Part shown: one piece after another, positions 1-8,556 of the stretch | Layout: each line of letters starts with the position of its first letter | Numbering within the stretch: the stretch's first letter is position 1 | Origin: Angustibacter sp. Root456 | GTDB taxonomy: Bacteria; Actinomycetota; Actinomycetes; Actinomycetales; Angustibacteraceae | Direction: 5' to 3' | Length of the DNA stretch: 64,000 nt | Assembly: GCF_001426435.1 (NCBI RefSeq) | Contig: NZ_LMER01000020.1 | Coordinates: 651,985-715,984 of the forward strand | Position numbers and translations under genes: made by a program | The notes under the pieces: generated by a model | The model's input: only the letters and a program-made list of their open reading frames with translations | Databases searched by the model: none | Told to the model about the DNA's origin: nothing

Positions 1-297
1 GCACCGCGCGTCGTGAGCGAGTCGGTGCAGGAGGCCACGGACAGCACCACGACGCGCAGCACGCGTCACACCGACGAGGCCGAGCCCGACGCCACCGAGC
101 ACGCGCAGGCTGACGACGAGGGCGACGACCAGGGCGAGCACGCCGAGGGCGACGACCACGGTGACGACAGCGGCGAGCACGCTGAGGAGGGCGACGACCA
201 CGGCGAGCACGCCGAGGGCGACGACCACGGTGACGACAGCGGCGAGCACGCCGACGATGGCAGCGAAGACAGCCACGACGGCGGCTCCGACGACTGA
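1..297 (+). CDS. Asp/His-rich protein tail (partial)
   Basis: The reading frame is open from base 1, so this is the C-terminal end of a gene that begins upstream. The visible ~98 residues are almost entirely Asp, Glu, Gly and His, arranged as imperfect repeats of a GDDHGDDSGEHAE-type unit. There is no domain, membrane segment or catalytic motif. Such acidic, His-rich tails are common on exported or membrane proteins and can bind divalent metals, but nothing here proves that. The gene is convergent with the two-component system that follows. The frame is convincing because the composition is strongly biased and repeated at protein level; the function is unknown. Confidence 0.6.
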   Translation, partial: APRVVSESVQEATDSTTTRSTRHTDEAEPDATEHAQADDEGDDQGEHAEGDDHGDDSGEHAEEGDDHGEHAEGDDHGDDSGEHADDGSEDSHDGGSDD

Positions 298-319
298 CCC
301 GCGCTAGCTCCCGGCCGCC

Positions 320-1609
320 TCACCGGCGGCCGGGAGCGAACGTCACGATGGCCACCGTGCCACCCCGCAGGCCGCGGCGGACGACGAGCTCGCCGCCCGC
401 GGCCTCCGCCGTGCGCCGCACGATGTCGAGGCCGAGTCCCGTCGATCCGGCGCCGCTGACTCCCCGCTCGGTGAGCGAGGGGTCGGTGAGGCCGGGGCCG
501 GCGTCGATGACCTCCAGGCGCACGGCGCCTGCGCTGTCGTGCGACAGGGCCACCTCGAACGGCGTCCCCTCGGGGGTGTGGGCGAAGACGTTGTCGAGCA
601 GCACGTCGAGGGCGTCCGCCAGCTCGGTGGCGTCCAGCGCTGCGGGCACGGGTCGCTGCGGCACCTCCACGGTGACGGTGCGGTCCTGGTCGGTGGCCAG
701 CGCCGACCAGAAGTCGACGCGCTCGCGCACCACGGCGGCGGCGTCGCACCCTCGGTCGAGGCTCGACAGCACCGGCCGGCGGGCCTCCTTGACGATCGCG
801 TCGACGGTGCGCTGCAGGTGCTCGACGTGAGCGCCCAGCCGTTCGGCGGCCTCAGCCGGGCGCACGGCGTCGACATCGAGCCGCAGCGCGGTGATCGGCG
901 TGCGCAGGCGGTGCGACAGGTCGGCCACCGCCTCGCGCTCGATGCGCAGCAGCTCGCCGATGCGGTCGGCGAGCCGGTTGAGCGACGACGCGAGGTCCGC
1001 GACCTCCGGCGGGCCGCCCACGTGGGCGCGCGCCGTCATCTCGCCCTCGCGCAGCCGGTGGGCCACCAGCGACACCTCGCTGATGGGAGCCGCCACGCGC
1101 CGTCCGAGCCGGTCGGCGGCGAACAGCGAGCCCGCGAGCAGCAGCAGCCCGAGCGCGGCGATCGTCAGCCACGCGGCGGTGAGTCCCCGGTGCAGCTCGC
1201 CCCCGGGAACCACGCTGCGGACGACGGCGGTGCCGTCCTGCGTGACCACGGGCACGTAGACGCGCGCGGAGCCGTCGGGGCGGCGCGAGGTGAAGGCCTC
1301 ACCGCTGCGCGCCCGCTCCAGCAGCTCGTCGTCCGCGGTGCCGATCGCCGGCCCGATCTGCGTGCCGTCGGCCAGCGCGACGCTGGTCTGCAGGCGCGAC
1401 CGCTCGCCGACCCCCGCCACGAGGTCGGCCAGCTGCCGCTGGTCGCTCACCGCGGCCACGAGCGCGGCGACGCTCTGAGCCTCCTGGCTGGCGCTGGCGA
1501 GGGCGCGGTCCTCGGCGAGGGTCCGCACGAGCAGGCCGAGGGGGATGAGGAATGCCAGGATCACCGCTGAGGTGGTGGCTGCCACGAGCAGCCAGATCTG
1601 CCGCCGCAT
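320..1609 (-). CDS. two-component sensor histidine kinase
   Basis: A membrane histidine kinase of 429 residues. A hydrophobic segment near residues 6-28 and a second near 146-165 bracket an extracytoplasmic sensor region of about 115 residues. A HAMP-like linker follows, then the phospho-acceptor box DLSHRLRTP with His233, an N box (DNVFAHT, 339-345), a G1 box (DAGPGL, 369-374) and a final GLGLDIV box. I start it at the ATG at 1609 because this overlaps the stop of the response regulator by one base (TGATG), the usual coupling; a longer frame upstream is only the regulator read in another frame. It should phosphorylate the regulator encoded just before it. The signal is not evident. Confidence 0.93.
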   Translation of the reverse strand: MRRQIWLLVAATTSAVILAFLIPLGLLVRTLAEDRALASASQEAQSVAALVAAVSDQRQLADLVAGVGERSRLQTSVALADGTQIGPAIGTADDELLERARSGEAFTSRRPDGSARVYVPVVTQDGTAVVRSVVPGGELHRGLTAAWLTIAALGLLLLAGSLFAADRLGRRVAAPISEVSLVAHRLREGEMTARAHVGGPPEVADLASSLNRLADRIGELLRIEREAVADLSHRLRTPITALRLDVDAVRPAEAAERLGAHVEHLQRTVDAIVKEARRPVLSSLDRGCDAAAVVRERVDFWSALATDQDRTVTVEVPQRPVPAALDATELADALDVLLDNVFAHTPEGTPFEVALSHDSAGAVRLEVIDAGPGLTDPSLTERGVSGAGSTGLGLDIVRRTAEAAGGELVVRRGLRGGTVAIVTFAPGRR

Positions 1610-2304
1610 CAGGCGCCGTCGTCGGTCGGCGCCTCGAGCAGCAGCCCCACGCCGCGCACGCTGTGCAGGTACCGCGGCTGCGCGGCGCTCTCGCCGAGCT
1701 TGCGGCGCAGCCACGACAGGTGGACGTCGATGGTGCGGTCGCCGCCGCCGTACGGTTGACGCCACACCTCGGCCAGCAGGTCGCGCTTGCTGACCACCTC
1801 ACCGTGTCGGCTGGCGAGCGCGTAGAGCAGGTCGAACTCCTTGCGCGACAAGTCGATCGGCTCGCCGGCCAGACTCACCTTGCGGGTGCGGCCGTCGATC
1901 ACCAGCTCCCCGATGGTGACCGACGACGACTCGGCCGGCCCGCGGCCACCGCGCCGCAGCACCGCCCGGATCCGCGCCTCGACCTGGTCGATGCCGAAGG
2001 GCTTGGCGACGTAGTCGTCGGCGCCGGCGTCGAGGGCCCTCACCACCGCGGCGTCGTCGTCGCGCGCCGTCACCATGACGACGGGGACGTCGCTCACGGC
2101 ACGCAGCATGGCCAGCACCTGCAGGCCGTCGACGTCGGGGAGCCCGAGATCGAGCAGCACCAGGTCGGGCTGGTCGTCGAGCGCCGACTGCAGGCCGGTC
2201 ATCCCGCGGTCAGCGCTCAACGTCGTGTGGCCGCGCTCGGTGAGGGCACGCACGAGCGCGCCGCGGATTCCCGGGTCGTCCTCGACGACGAGGATGGTTG
2301 CCAC
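1609..2304 (-). CDS. OmpR/PhoB-type response regulator
   Basis: A 231-residue DNA-binding response regulator. The receiver domain (about 1-120) has the acidic pair in VVEDD, the phosphorylation site Asp52 in LLDLGLPD and the conserved Lys101 in AKPFG. A winged-helix Trans_reg_C domain follows (about 135-225, with ALASRHGEVVSK and VDVHLSWLRRKL). It is the first gene of a two-gene operon with the kinase, whose start overlaps its stop. The start codon is GTG, and on this strand a TAGCGT box ends six bases before it, so the transcript is probably leaderless. The promoter faces the divergent gene at 2370. Confidence 0.94.
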   Translation of the reverse strand: MATILVVEDDPGIRGALVRALTERGHTTLSADRGMTGLQSALDDQPDLVLLDLGLPDVDGLQVLAMLRAVSDVPVVMVTARDDDAAVVRALDAGADDYVAKPFGIDQVEARIRAVLRRGGRGPAESSSVTIGELVIDGRTRKVSLAGEPIDLSRKEFDLLYALASRHGEVVSKRDLLAEVWRQPYGGGDRTIDVHLSWLRRKLGESAAQPRYLHSVRGVGLLLEAPTDDGA

Positions 2305-2369
2305 GTGCTGACGCTACTGCCGCGCGGGTTCTGTCGTGCTCAGCCCGCGCCGGATGTCAGGCTGTGGTC

Positions 2370-3029
2370 ATGAGGAGGCGCGCGCTCGTGGCCGCGGTGG
2401 CCGGCTGGGTCACCGTGGTGGGTGCGACGTCGACCGTGGCGTGGTTCGCCATCGACCGCGCGGGTCGCGAGGTGCTCACCGCGACGTCCGAGGCGCGGGT
2501 CGACCCCGGCGCGGTGAGCACCGGTGCCCCGCGCACGCCGCGGCCGTCACGGGCCCAGACGGCACCGACGACCTCGCCGAGCTCCTCGACCTCCACGCCC
2601 ACCTCGCCGACGGCGCCGATGTCACGGTCGTCCAGCCGCGCGGCGACGACGGGCTCCGGGCCACGCACCACGACGCCGAGCCGCCCGCGCAGCTCGACGA
2701 CGTCTGCCGCGCCGTCGTCGAGCCGCCCGCGCGCGACGACGACGTCCACACCGCCCAAGCCGGCGGCCGTCGACCGCACCGTGCGGGTGGAGGGCGGTCA
2801 GGTGGGCGTGCGGTGCGTGGGGCGCACGGCGTCCCTGCGGTTCGCCCAGCCGGCGGACGGCTGGGCGGTGGGCGTAGACGACTCAGGGCCGGAGCACGTG
2901 AAGGTGACGTTCCGGTCGTCCGGCGAGCGTCGTGAGATCGAGGTCGAGGCCGAGTGCTCGGGGGGCACCCCCGTGTTCTCGACCTCGGACGACGAGCGCC
3001 GCGAGAGCGAGTCCGGCGCCGACGACTGA
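2370..3029 (+). CDS. exported Ser/Thr/Pro-rich protein
   Basis: A 219-residue protein of unknown function. The N-terminus (MRRRALVAAVAGWVTVVGAT) is a positively charged, hydrophobic signal or anchor segment. It is followed by a long Ser/Thr/Pro/Arg-rich linker (about 45-135) and a compact C-terminal part of about 80 residues with two Cys (in GVRCVG and AECSGG) that may form a disulfide. The ATG at 2370 is chosen because the signal peptide starts there and a CAGGCT box ends six bases upstream. It is divergent from the two-component operon, so it may be a target or accessory of that system; this is inference. Its stop is followed at once by repeat copy R1. Confidence 0.75.
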   Translation: MRRRALVAAVAGWVTVVGATSTVAWFAIDRAGREVLTATSEARVDPGAVSTGAPRTPRPSRAQTAPTTSPSSSTSTPTSPTAPMSRSSSRAATTGSGPRTTTPSRPRSSTTSAAPSSSRPRATTTSTPPKPAAVDRTVRVEGGQVGVRCVGRTASLRFAQPADGWAVGVDDSGPEHVKVTFRSSGERREIEVEAECSGGTPVFSTSDDERRESESGADD

Positions 3030-3031
3030 CC

Positions 3032-3104
3032 GTTGATCACGTTCAGTGGGTGACACTCCGCTTGCCGAGGGGTGCATCCCTCGGCAAGCGGGTGCAGGCC
3101 TTGA
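3032..3104 (+). repeat. dispersed repeat R, copy R1 (forward)
   Basis: The copy starts with GTTGATCACGTTCAGTGGG and contains a perfect hairpin: CTTGCCGAGGG (3061-3071), a six-base loop, then CCCTCGGCAAG (3078-3088). It lies two bases after a stop codon and could act as a terminator, but there is no T tract. It is inverted with respect to copy R2, and the two enclose the methyltransferase gene. Confidence 0.85.
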
Positions 3105-3124
3105 CCAGCGCGCCATGATCAGCC

Positions 3125-3973
3125 ATGAGCACCTCGCCCGACCCGGCGGACGACGTCCCGCCCGCTCTGCGCAACGCTCGCCTCTTCGACGCGCTCGCCG
3201 ACAGCTACGACGCGGTGGGCGTCGACTTCTTCGGGCCCATCGCCGCCGCGTTGCTGCAGGCCCTCGACCCCCAGCCCGGTGAGTCCTTCGTCGACCTCGG
3301 CTGCGGCAAGGGGGCGCTGCTCCTGCCGGCAGCGCAGGCGGTCGGGACGACGGGCCGTGCCGTGGGTGTCGACATCTCACCCGGCATGCTCTCGGCGGCC
3401 CGGGAGGCCGCCGACCGGCTCGGGCTCGCGGCGGTCGACCTGGCGGTCGGGGACGTCCAGTCGCCCGAGCTGCCCGCCGGCGCCTTCGACGTCGTGGGCT
3501 CGTCCCTCGTGCTGTTCTTCCTCGCCGACCCGCTCGCGGCGCTCACCGCCTGGCGCGCCCTGCTCGCACCTGGTGGGCGCCTGGGCGTGAGCACCTTCGG
3601 GGCCCAGGACGACGTCTGGCGGGCCGTCGACGACGTGTTCACTCCCTACCTGCCGCAGTTCGTGCTCGATGCGCGCACCAGCGGGGGTCGCGGTCCCTTC
3701 GCCTCGGACGCCGGGATGGAGCAGCTGTTCGCGGCTGCCGGGCTCACCGACGTCCGGACGGTGTCGCGTGCGCTGCCGGTGCGCTTTCGGGACGCCGACC
3801 ACTGGGCCGCCTTCAGCATGTCGACGGGCCAGCGGGCGATGTGGGCTGCTGTGCCGGAGGGCGAGCGGGCCGGCGTCCGGGAGGAGGCGGTGCGGCGCCT
3901 GCGGCGGGCGTCGACCTCCGACGGCGGCATCGAGCTCACCCAGCAGGTGCGGTACACGCTGGGGCGCGCCTGA
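3125..3973 (+). CDS. SAM-dependent methyltransferase
   Basis: A 282-residue class I (Rossmann-fold) methyltransferase of the UbiE/MenG-like type. Motif I is FVDLGCGKGALLL (about residues 56-68), followed by the acidic end of strand 2 in GVDISPGM and a motif III-like strand in APGGRLGVSTF. The substrate cannot be read from the sequence; distant relatives act on quinones, sterols and small metabolites. The gene stands alone between inverted repeat copies R1 and R2 and upstream of the heat-shock operon, with which it shows no functional link. The ATG at 3125 lacks a strong ribosome-binding site. Its placement between inverted repeats raises the possibility that it is cargo acquired with them. 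Confidence 0.88.
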   Translation: MSTSPDPADDVPPALRNARLFDALADSYDAVGVDFFGPIAAALLQALDPQPGESFVDLGCGKGALLLPAAQAVGTTGRAVGVDISPGMLSAAREAADRLGLAAVDLAVGDVQSPELPAGAFDVVGSSLVLFFLADPLAALTAWRALLAPGGRLGVSTFGAQDDVWRAVDDVFTPYLPQFVLDARTSGGRGPFASDAGMEQLFAAAGLTDVRTVSRALPVRFRDADHWAAFSMSTGQRAMWAAVPEGERAGVREEAVRRLRRASTSDGGIELTQQVRYTLGRA

Positions 3974-3991
3974 GCCGGGCAGGGCGGTCCT

Positions 3992-4071
3992 CCACTTGCC
4001 GAGCCTTCCGCGCACGTGTCGAGGGGTGCAACCCTCGGCAAGCGGCGTGTCACCCACTGAACGTGATCAAC
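3992..4071 (-). repeat. dispersed repeat R, copy R2 (reverse)
   Basis: Read on the minus strand it starts at 4071 with GTTGATCACGTTCAGTGGG and continues through a CTTGCCGAGGG block into two CTCGRCA-type tail repeats. It faces copy R1 across the methyltransferase gene and separates that gene from the dnaK control region. Confidence 0.85.
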
Positions 4072-4127
4072 GGGGGAGTGGGCGCAGCTGGGCGGTGACC
4101 TGCGGGAATGCGCAGCGCAGACATGAG

Positions 4128-4148
4128 GTTGAGTCAGGTGTACTCAAG
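4128..4148 (+). promoter_or_regulatory. HAIR (HspR) operator, upstream site
   Basis: GTTGAGT, seven bases, ACTCAAG: one mismatch from the HspR consensus CTTGAGT-N7-ACTCAAG. It lies 63 bases upstream of a perfect site, as expected for a dnaK operon repressed by the HspR encoded in the same operon. Confidence 0.85.
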
Positions 4149-4163
4149 TTCCGAGGCGCGGAT

Positions 4164-4192
4164 TTGACAGGTCCGGAGGCGCTGCCGAGACT
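4164..4192 (+). promoter_or_regulatory. likely dnaK promoter
   Basis: A consensus -35 TTGACA (4164-4169) is followed 17 bases later by a weak -10 (GAGACT, 4187-4192). The -10 end touches the perfect HAIR operator that begins at 4191, so bound HspR would block RNA polymerase. The -10 call is weak; the -35 and the operator position are clear. Confidence 0.6.
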
Positions 4193-4211
4193 TGAGTGAA
4201 GCAGACTCAAG
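4191..4211 (+). promoter_or_regulatory. HAIR (HspR) operator, perfect site
   Basis: CTTGAGT, seven bases, ACTCAAG: an exact match to the HspR-associated inverted repeat. It sits 40 bases before the dnaK start, in the transcription start region. Confidence 0.93.
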
Positions 4212-4251
4212 GTGGCCGCGCCGCGGCCCGCAACGCACGAGGAGACACCTG

Positions 4252-6132
4252 ATGGCACGAGCGGTCGGCATCGACCTGGGCACGACGAACTCCGTCGTGT
4301 CCGTCCTGGAGGGCGGCGAGCCCACCGTCATCGCGAACGCCGAGGGCGGGCGCACCACGCCGTCCGTCGTCGCCTTCGCCAAGAACGGCGAGGTGCTCGT
4401 CGGCGAGATCGCCAAGCGCCAGGCCGTGACCAACGTCGACCGCACGATCCGGTCGGTCAAGCGCCACATGGGCAAGGACTGGCACGTCGAGATCGACGGC
4501 AAGAACTACACCCCGCAGGAGATCAGCGCCCGCATCCTGGGCAAGCTCAAGCGGGACGCCGAGAGCTACCTCGGCGAGGACGTCACCGACGCCGTGATCA
4601 CCGTGCCGGCGTACTTCAACGACGCCGAGCGCCAGGCCACCAAGGAGGCCGGTGAGATCGCGGGCCTGAACGTCCTGCGCATCATCAACGAGCCCACCGC
4701 GGCCGCGCTCGCGTACGGCCTGGAGAAGGGCAAGGAGGACGAGCTCATCCTCGTCTTCGACCTCGGCGGCGGCACCTTCGACGTGTCCCTCCTCGAGGTC
4801 GGCAAGGACGAGGACGAGTTCTCGACCATCCAGGTGCGCGCCACGAGCGGTCACAACGACCTCGGTGGCGACGACTGGGACCAGCGCATCGTCGACCACC
4901 TGCTCCAGAAGGTGAAGATGGGCTACGGCATCGACCTGTCCAAGGACAAGATCGCGATGCAGCGCCTGCGTGAGTCCGCCGAGCAGGCGAAGAAGGAGCT
5001 GTCGAGCTCGTCGTCGACCAACCTGTCGCTGCAGTACCTGTCGATGACCGAGAACGGCCCGATCCACCTCGACGAGACGCTGACCCGCGCGCAGTTCGAG
5101 CAGATGACCGCTGACCTGCTCGAGCGCACCAAGGCGCCGTTCAACCAGGTGATCGCCGACGCCGGCATCAAGCTCGCCGACATCGACCACGTCGTGCTGG
5201 TCGGCGGCTCGACCCGCATGCCCGCCGTCACCACGCTCGTCAAGGAGCTCACCGGCCGCGAGCCCAACAAGGGCGTCAACCCGGACGAGGTCGTCGCCGT
5301 CGGCGCGGCGCTGCAGGCCGGCGTGCTGAAGGGCGAGCGCAAGGACGTTCTGCTCATCGACGTCACGCCGCTCTCGCTCGGCATCGAGACCCAGGGCGGT
5401 CTGATGACCAAGCTCATCGAGCGCAACACCGCGATCCCGACCAAGCGCAGCGAGGTCTTCACCACGGCGGCCGACAACCAGCCGTCGGTGACGATCCAGG
5501 TGTTCCAGGGCGAGCGCGAGATGACCCGCGACAACAAGCCGCTGGGCACCTTCGACCTCACCGGCATCGCGCCGGCTCCCCGCGGTGTGCCGCAGATCGA
5601 GGTCACCTTCGACATCGACGCGAACGGCATCGTCCACGTGTCGGCGAAGGACCGCGGCACCGGCAAGGAGCAGTCGATGACCATCTCCGGCGGCAGCGCG
5701 CTGCCGAAGGAGGAGATCGAGCGCATGGTGAAGGACGCCGAGGCGCACGCCGCCGAGGACAAGCAGCGCCGCGAGGAGGCCGAGGCCCGCAACCAGGCCG
5801 AGCAGCTGGCGTGGTCGACCGAGAAGTTCGTCAAGGACAACGACGAGAAGATCCCGGCCGAGCCCAAGGAGAAGGTCACCCAGGCCATCTCCGAGCTGCG
5901 CGAGGCCCTGTCGTCCAACGCTTCGGTCGACGACATCAAGGCCAAGACCGAGGCGCTCGCCACGGTGAGCCAGGAGATCGGCCAGGCGATGTACCAGGCC
6001 GAGCAGGCCGCGGGCGCGGCGGGCGAGTCCGCCGGTGCTCCCACCGGTGAGGCCGGCAGCGCGCCGTCCGACGACGACGTGGTCGACGCCGAGGTCGTGG
6101 ACGACGAGCCCGAGGGGCGTGCGCAGGCATGA
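4252..6132 (+). CDS. dnaK: Hsp70 chaperone DnaK
   Basis: DnaK is the ATP-dependent cytosolic Hsp70 chaperone. The 626 residues start with the classical GIDLGTTNS phosphate loop and contain [29 protein letters not shown], the [11 protein letters not shown] loop and [10 protein letters not shown] of the nucleotide-binding domain (to about 360). The substrate-binding part and an acidic tail (EVVDDEPEG) follow. The ATG at 4252 is chosen because the family N-terminus begins there and GAGGAG lies seven to eight bases upstream; an earlier in-frame ATG at 4192 falls inside the operator. It is the first gene of dnaK-grpE-dnaJ-hspR and overlaps grpE by four bases. Two HAIR sites upstream indicate repression by HspR, which normally needs DnaK as co-repressor. 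Confidence 0.98.
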   Translation: MARAVGIDLGTTNSVVSVLEGGEPTVIANAEGGRTTPSVVAFAKNGEVLVGEIAKRQAVTNVDRTIRSVKRHMGKDWHVEIDGKNYTPQEISARILGKLKRDAESYLGEDVTDAVITVPAYFNDAERQATKEAGEIAGLNVLRIINEPTAAALAYGLEKGKEDELILVFDLGGGTFDVSLLEVGKDEDEFSTIQVRATSGHNDLGGDDWDQRIVDHLLQKVKMGYGIDLSKDKIAMQRLRESAEQAKKELSSSSSTNLSLQYLSMTENGPIHLDETLTRAQFEQMTADLLERTKAPFNQVIADAGIKLADIDHVVLVGGSTRMPAVTTLVKELTGREPNKGVNPDEVVAVGAALQAGVLKGERKDVLLIDVTPLSLGIETQGGLMTKLIERNTAIPTKRSEVFTTAADNQPSVTIQVFQGEREMTRDNKPLGTFDLTGIAPAPRGVPQIEVTFDIDANGIVHVSAKDRGTGKEQSMTISGGSALPKEEIERMVKDAEAHAAEDKQRREEAEARNQAEQLAWSTEKFVKDNDEKIPAEPKEKVTQAISELREALSSNASVDDIKAKTEALATVSQEIGQAMYQAEQAAGAAGESAGAPTGEAGSAPSDDDVVDAEVVDDEPEGRAQA

Positions 6133-6797
6133 CCGACGCCCCCCTGGGCGACCGTCCGGTCGCGGACGACGGGAGCGAGCCTCCCGTCGTCCGCGACAAG
6201 CGGCGGATCGACCCCGAGACCGGGCAGGTCCGCTCGTCCCAGAGTGGCTCTGCCGCAACCGATTCGACTCCTGAGGCCCAACCCGACGTGAGTGGTGAGA
6301 TGGCGAACGAGACCGAGGTCGAGGCTCCCCTGGAGGCGCCCTCCGGGCTGACCCCCGACCAGGACCTCGCGGCCGAGCGGCTCGCAGACCTGCAGCGCCT
6401 GCAGGCCGAGTACGTCAACTACCGCAAGCGGGTCGAGCGCGACCGCGACGTCGCGCGCGAGTACGCCGTCGCGTCGGTGCTGGAGTCGCTGCTGCCGGTG
6501 ATGGACGACGTCCACCTGGCCCGCCAGCACGGTGACCTCGAGGGCGGCCCGTTCGCCGCGATCGCCGACAAGCTCGAGGCGGTGCTGGGCCGGGCCGGCC
6601 TGCAGCGCTTCGGTGAGCCGGGCGAGGCGTTCGACCCCGCCGTGCACGAGGCGCTGATGCACACGCAGGCCGAGCTGGCCGAGGGCACCGACGTCACCAC
6701 GGTGGTGCAGGTGCTGCAGCCGGGCTACAAGGTGGGCGACCGCGTCCTGCGCGCAGCGCGCGTGGCGGTGGCCGACCCTCAGCCGAGCGCCGAGTAG
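6129..6797 (+). CDS. grpE: nucleotide exchange factor GrpE
   Basis: GrpE promotes ADP release from DnaK. The protein has 222 residues. The first ~75 are disordered and acidic. The conserved part then has a helical segment with [18 protein letters not shown], the [15 protein letters not shown] region and the C-terminal beta domain ([31 protein letters not shown]). Its ATG overlaps the dnaK stop (ATGA), so translation is coupled. The N-terminal extension is longer than in E. coli but usual for actinobacteria. An internal ATG at 6300 is also possible as a start, but the coupled overlap favours 6129. Confidence 0.97.
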   Translation: MTDAPLGDRPVADDGSEPPVVRDKRRIDPETGQVRSSQSGSAATDSTPEAQPDVSGEMANETEVEAPLEAPSGLTPDQDLAAERLADLQRLQAEYVNYRKRVERDRDVAREYAVASVLESLLPVMDDVHLARQHGDLEGGPFAAIADKLEAVLGRAGLQRFGEPGEAFDPAVHEALMHTQAELAEGTDVTTVVQVLQPGYKVGDRVLRAARVAVADPQPSAE

Positions 6798-6827
6798 CTA
6801 CTGCGAGAACGCGAAGGGAGGCGCCGG

Positions 6828-7850
6828 GTGGCCGGGCAGGACTGGTTCGAGAAGGACTTCTACGCGACGCTCGGCGTCGCGAAGGACGCCGACGAGTCGG
6901 CGATCAAGAAGGCGTACCGCAAGCTGGCGCGCAAGCACCACCCCGATGCCAACGCGGGCAACGACGAGAAGTTCAAGGAGATCGGCGAGGCCTACGCGGT
7001 GCTCTCCGACCCTGAGCAGCGCCAGCAGTACGACGCCATCCGCGCGATGTCGCACGGCGGCGCCCGGTTCGCCCCGGGCGGCGCCGGCGGCAACGGTGGG
7101 TTCGAGGACCTCTTCGGCGGCCTCTTCGGCGGGGCGGGGGGACCCGGCGCTGGCGCCGGCGGCGGCCGTCGGATGCGGTTCGACACCGGCGGTCAGGCCG
7201 TCGACCTCGAGGACCTCCTGCGCGGCATGGGTGGTGGCGGTGGAGGCTTCGGCGGGTTCGGTGGCACGCGCGGCCCCCGACGCGGCGCCGACCTCAACGC
7301 CACCACGACCATCCCGTTCCGCGACGCGGTCACCGGCTCCACGGTGACGCTGCGCGCGCCGGACGGCGGCACCGTGACGACCCGCATCCCGGCCGGCGTG
7401 CGCGACGGTCAGAAGATCAGGCTGCGCGGCAAGGGAGGCGTCGGCGACGCCGGTGCCGAGCGCGGCGACATGTTCATCACCGTGGCGGTCACGCCCGACC
7501 CGGTGTTCGGCCGCCAGGGCGACAACCTCACGGTCACCGTGCCGGTGTCGTTCGACGAGGCGGCGCTCGGCGCGCAGATCGAGGTGCCGACGCTCGGTGC
7601 TGAAGGTGCTGTGGCGACGGTGCGGGTCAAGGTGCCGGCGGGGACGCCGTCCGGCCGGGTGCTGCGGGTCAAGGGTCGCGGCGTGCATCGCGGCAAGACC
7701 ACCGGCGACCTGCTCGTCACGGTCCAGGTCGCTGTGCCGCAACGGTTGAGCGACGAGGCACGGGCCGCCGTCGAGGCCTACGCCGCCGCGACCTCGGGTG
7801 ACGACCCGCGGGCCGAGCTCATGGCCCGCGCGGCGAAGGGTCGCGGCTGA
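6828..7850 (+). CDS. dnaJ: DnaJ/CbpA-type Hsp40 without zinc finger
   Basis: An Hsp40 co-chaperone of 340 residues that stimulates the DnaK ATPase. The J domain (about 8-72) carries the HPD motif in KHHPDAN. A Gly/Phe-rich stretch follows (about 80-150), then the two C-terminal substrate-binding beta domains ([16 protein letters not shown] onward). There is no CxxCxGxG zinc-finger region and essentially no cysteine, so it is the CbpA/type II architecture rather than classical DnaJ, although it sits in the dnaK operon. The start is GTG at 6828 with GAAGGGAGG eight bases upstream. The gap from grpE is 30 bases, and hspR follows after one base. Confidence 0.93.
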   Translation: MAGQDWFEKDFYATLGVAKDADESAIKKAYRKLARKHHPDANAGNDEKFKEIGEAYAVLSDPEQRQQYDAIRAMSHGGARFAPGGAGGNGGFEDLFGGLFGGAGGPGAGAGGGRRMRFDTGGQAVDLEDLLRGMGGGGGGFGGFGGTRGPRRGADLNATTTIPFRDAVTGSTVTLRAPDGGTVTTRIPAGVRDGQKIRLRGKGGVGDAGAERGDMFITVAVTPDPVFGRQGDNLTVTVPVSFDEAALGAQIEVPTLGAEGAVATVRVKVPAGTPSGRVLRVKGRGVHRGKTTGDLLVTVQVAVPQRLSDEARAAVEAYAAATSGDDPRAELMARAAKGRG

Positions 7851-7851
7851 C

Positions 7852-8316
7852 ATGGCTCAGCGGCGTGGTGAGCGCGCCGAGCTCGACCTCGACGACGACA
7901 CCCCCGTCTTCGTCATCTCCGTCGCGGCGCAGCTCGCCGGCATGCACCCGCAGACGTTGCGGCAGTACGACCGCATCGGCCTGGTGTCGCCCGACCGCAC
8001 GCGCGGTCGCGGGCGGCGCTACTCCGCCCGCGACGTCGCGACGCTGCGCGAGGTGCAGCGGCTGTCTCAAGACGGCGTCAGCCTGGCCGGCATCAAACGG
8101 ATCCTCGAGCTGGAGACGCACGTGAACGCCCTGCAGGCGCGGGTGCTCGAGCTCAGCGCCGAGCTCGAGCGCGCGCAGGCCAGCGCCGGGCTCTCCCGTC
8201 GAGTGTTCGCCGCCGGCCCCGGCGGCGAGGTGGTCTCGCTGCTCGCGGGACGGCGCCCGGACCGTTCCGCGTTCGGCCCGACCTCCGCGCTCGTGGTCTG
8301 GCGCCCCCGCGGCTGA
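7852..8316 (+). CDS. hspR: heat-shock repressor HspR (MerR family)
   Basis: HspR represses the dnaK operon, clpB and often further heat-shock genes by binding HAIR inverted repeats. The 154 residues contain a MerR-type winged helix (about 18-88: VFVISVAAQLAGMHPQTLRQ, YDRIGLVSPDRTRG, RRYSARDVATL), then a coiled-coil dimer helix with EL-rich heptads (about 88-118) and a short variable tail. The ATG at 7852 starts one base after the dnaJ stop; an in-frame ATG inside dnaJ would add 18 unconserved residues and is rejected. As the last gene of the operon it repressses its own synthesis, through the two sites upstream of dnaK. The operon ends at the 28-bp palindrome that follows. Confidence 0.96.
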   Translation: MAQRRGERAELDLDDDTPVFVISVAAQLAGMHPQTLRQYDRIGLVSPDRTRGRGRRYSARDVATLREVQRLSQDGVSLAGIKRILELETHVNALQARVLELSAELERAQASAGLSRRVFAAGPGGEVVSLLAGRRPDRSAFGPTSALVVWRPRG

Positions 8317-8325
8317 CCCCTCCCG

Positions 8326-8390
8326 CCGACTTGTGACGACTTTCCGACCCTTCCCGAGCCGAGAAGGGTCGGAAAGTCGTCACAAGTCGG
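8326..8390. repeat. 28-bp perfect palindrome after hspR
   Basis: The arms at 8326-8353 and 8363-8390 are perfectly complementary over 28 bases, with a nine-base loop (CCGAGCCGA). Key blocks are GACTTGTGACGAC and GTCGTCACAAGTC. It would form a very stable RNA hairpin, and it sits ten bases after the last gene of the heat-shock operon, so a terminator role is likely. It has no T tract, and arms of this length are well beyond a normal terminator. Confidence 0.9.
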
Positions 8391-8556
8391 GTGGGAGAGG
8401 TTGCCCGCGAGGTCAGGACACGCGTCCCTCGTGCCCGGGACGCGTCCCGGCTCATCGTCTCTCCTGGCACCACACCGGTGCCCCCGGGCCGGACGTCGGC
8501 CGGGGCAGCCCGCGGGCGCGTCGAACGTCGCTCCCGCACCGCACGAGGAGCATGAC

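Noticed and set aside
3032-4071. Classical insertion sequence around the methyltransferase
   Set aside because: No transposase gene lies within the unit, and I could not find a clear target-site duplication; it is reported only as a repeat-enclosed gene.
4207-6258. A 683-codon open frame on the minus strand across dnaK
   Set aside because: It is a shadow of dnaK: low-complexity Leu/Gly/Arg/Asp translation without domains, caused by GC-rich third positions.
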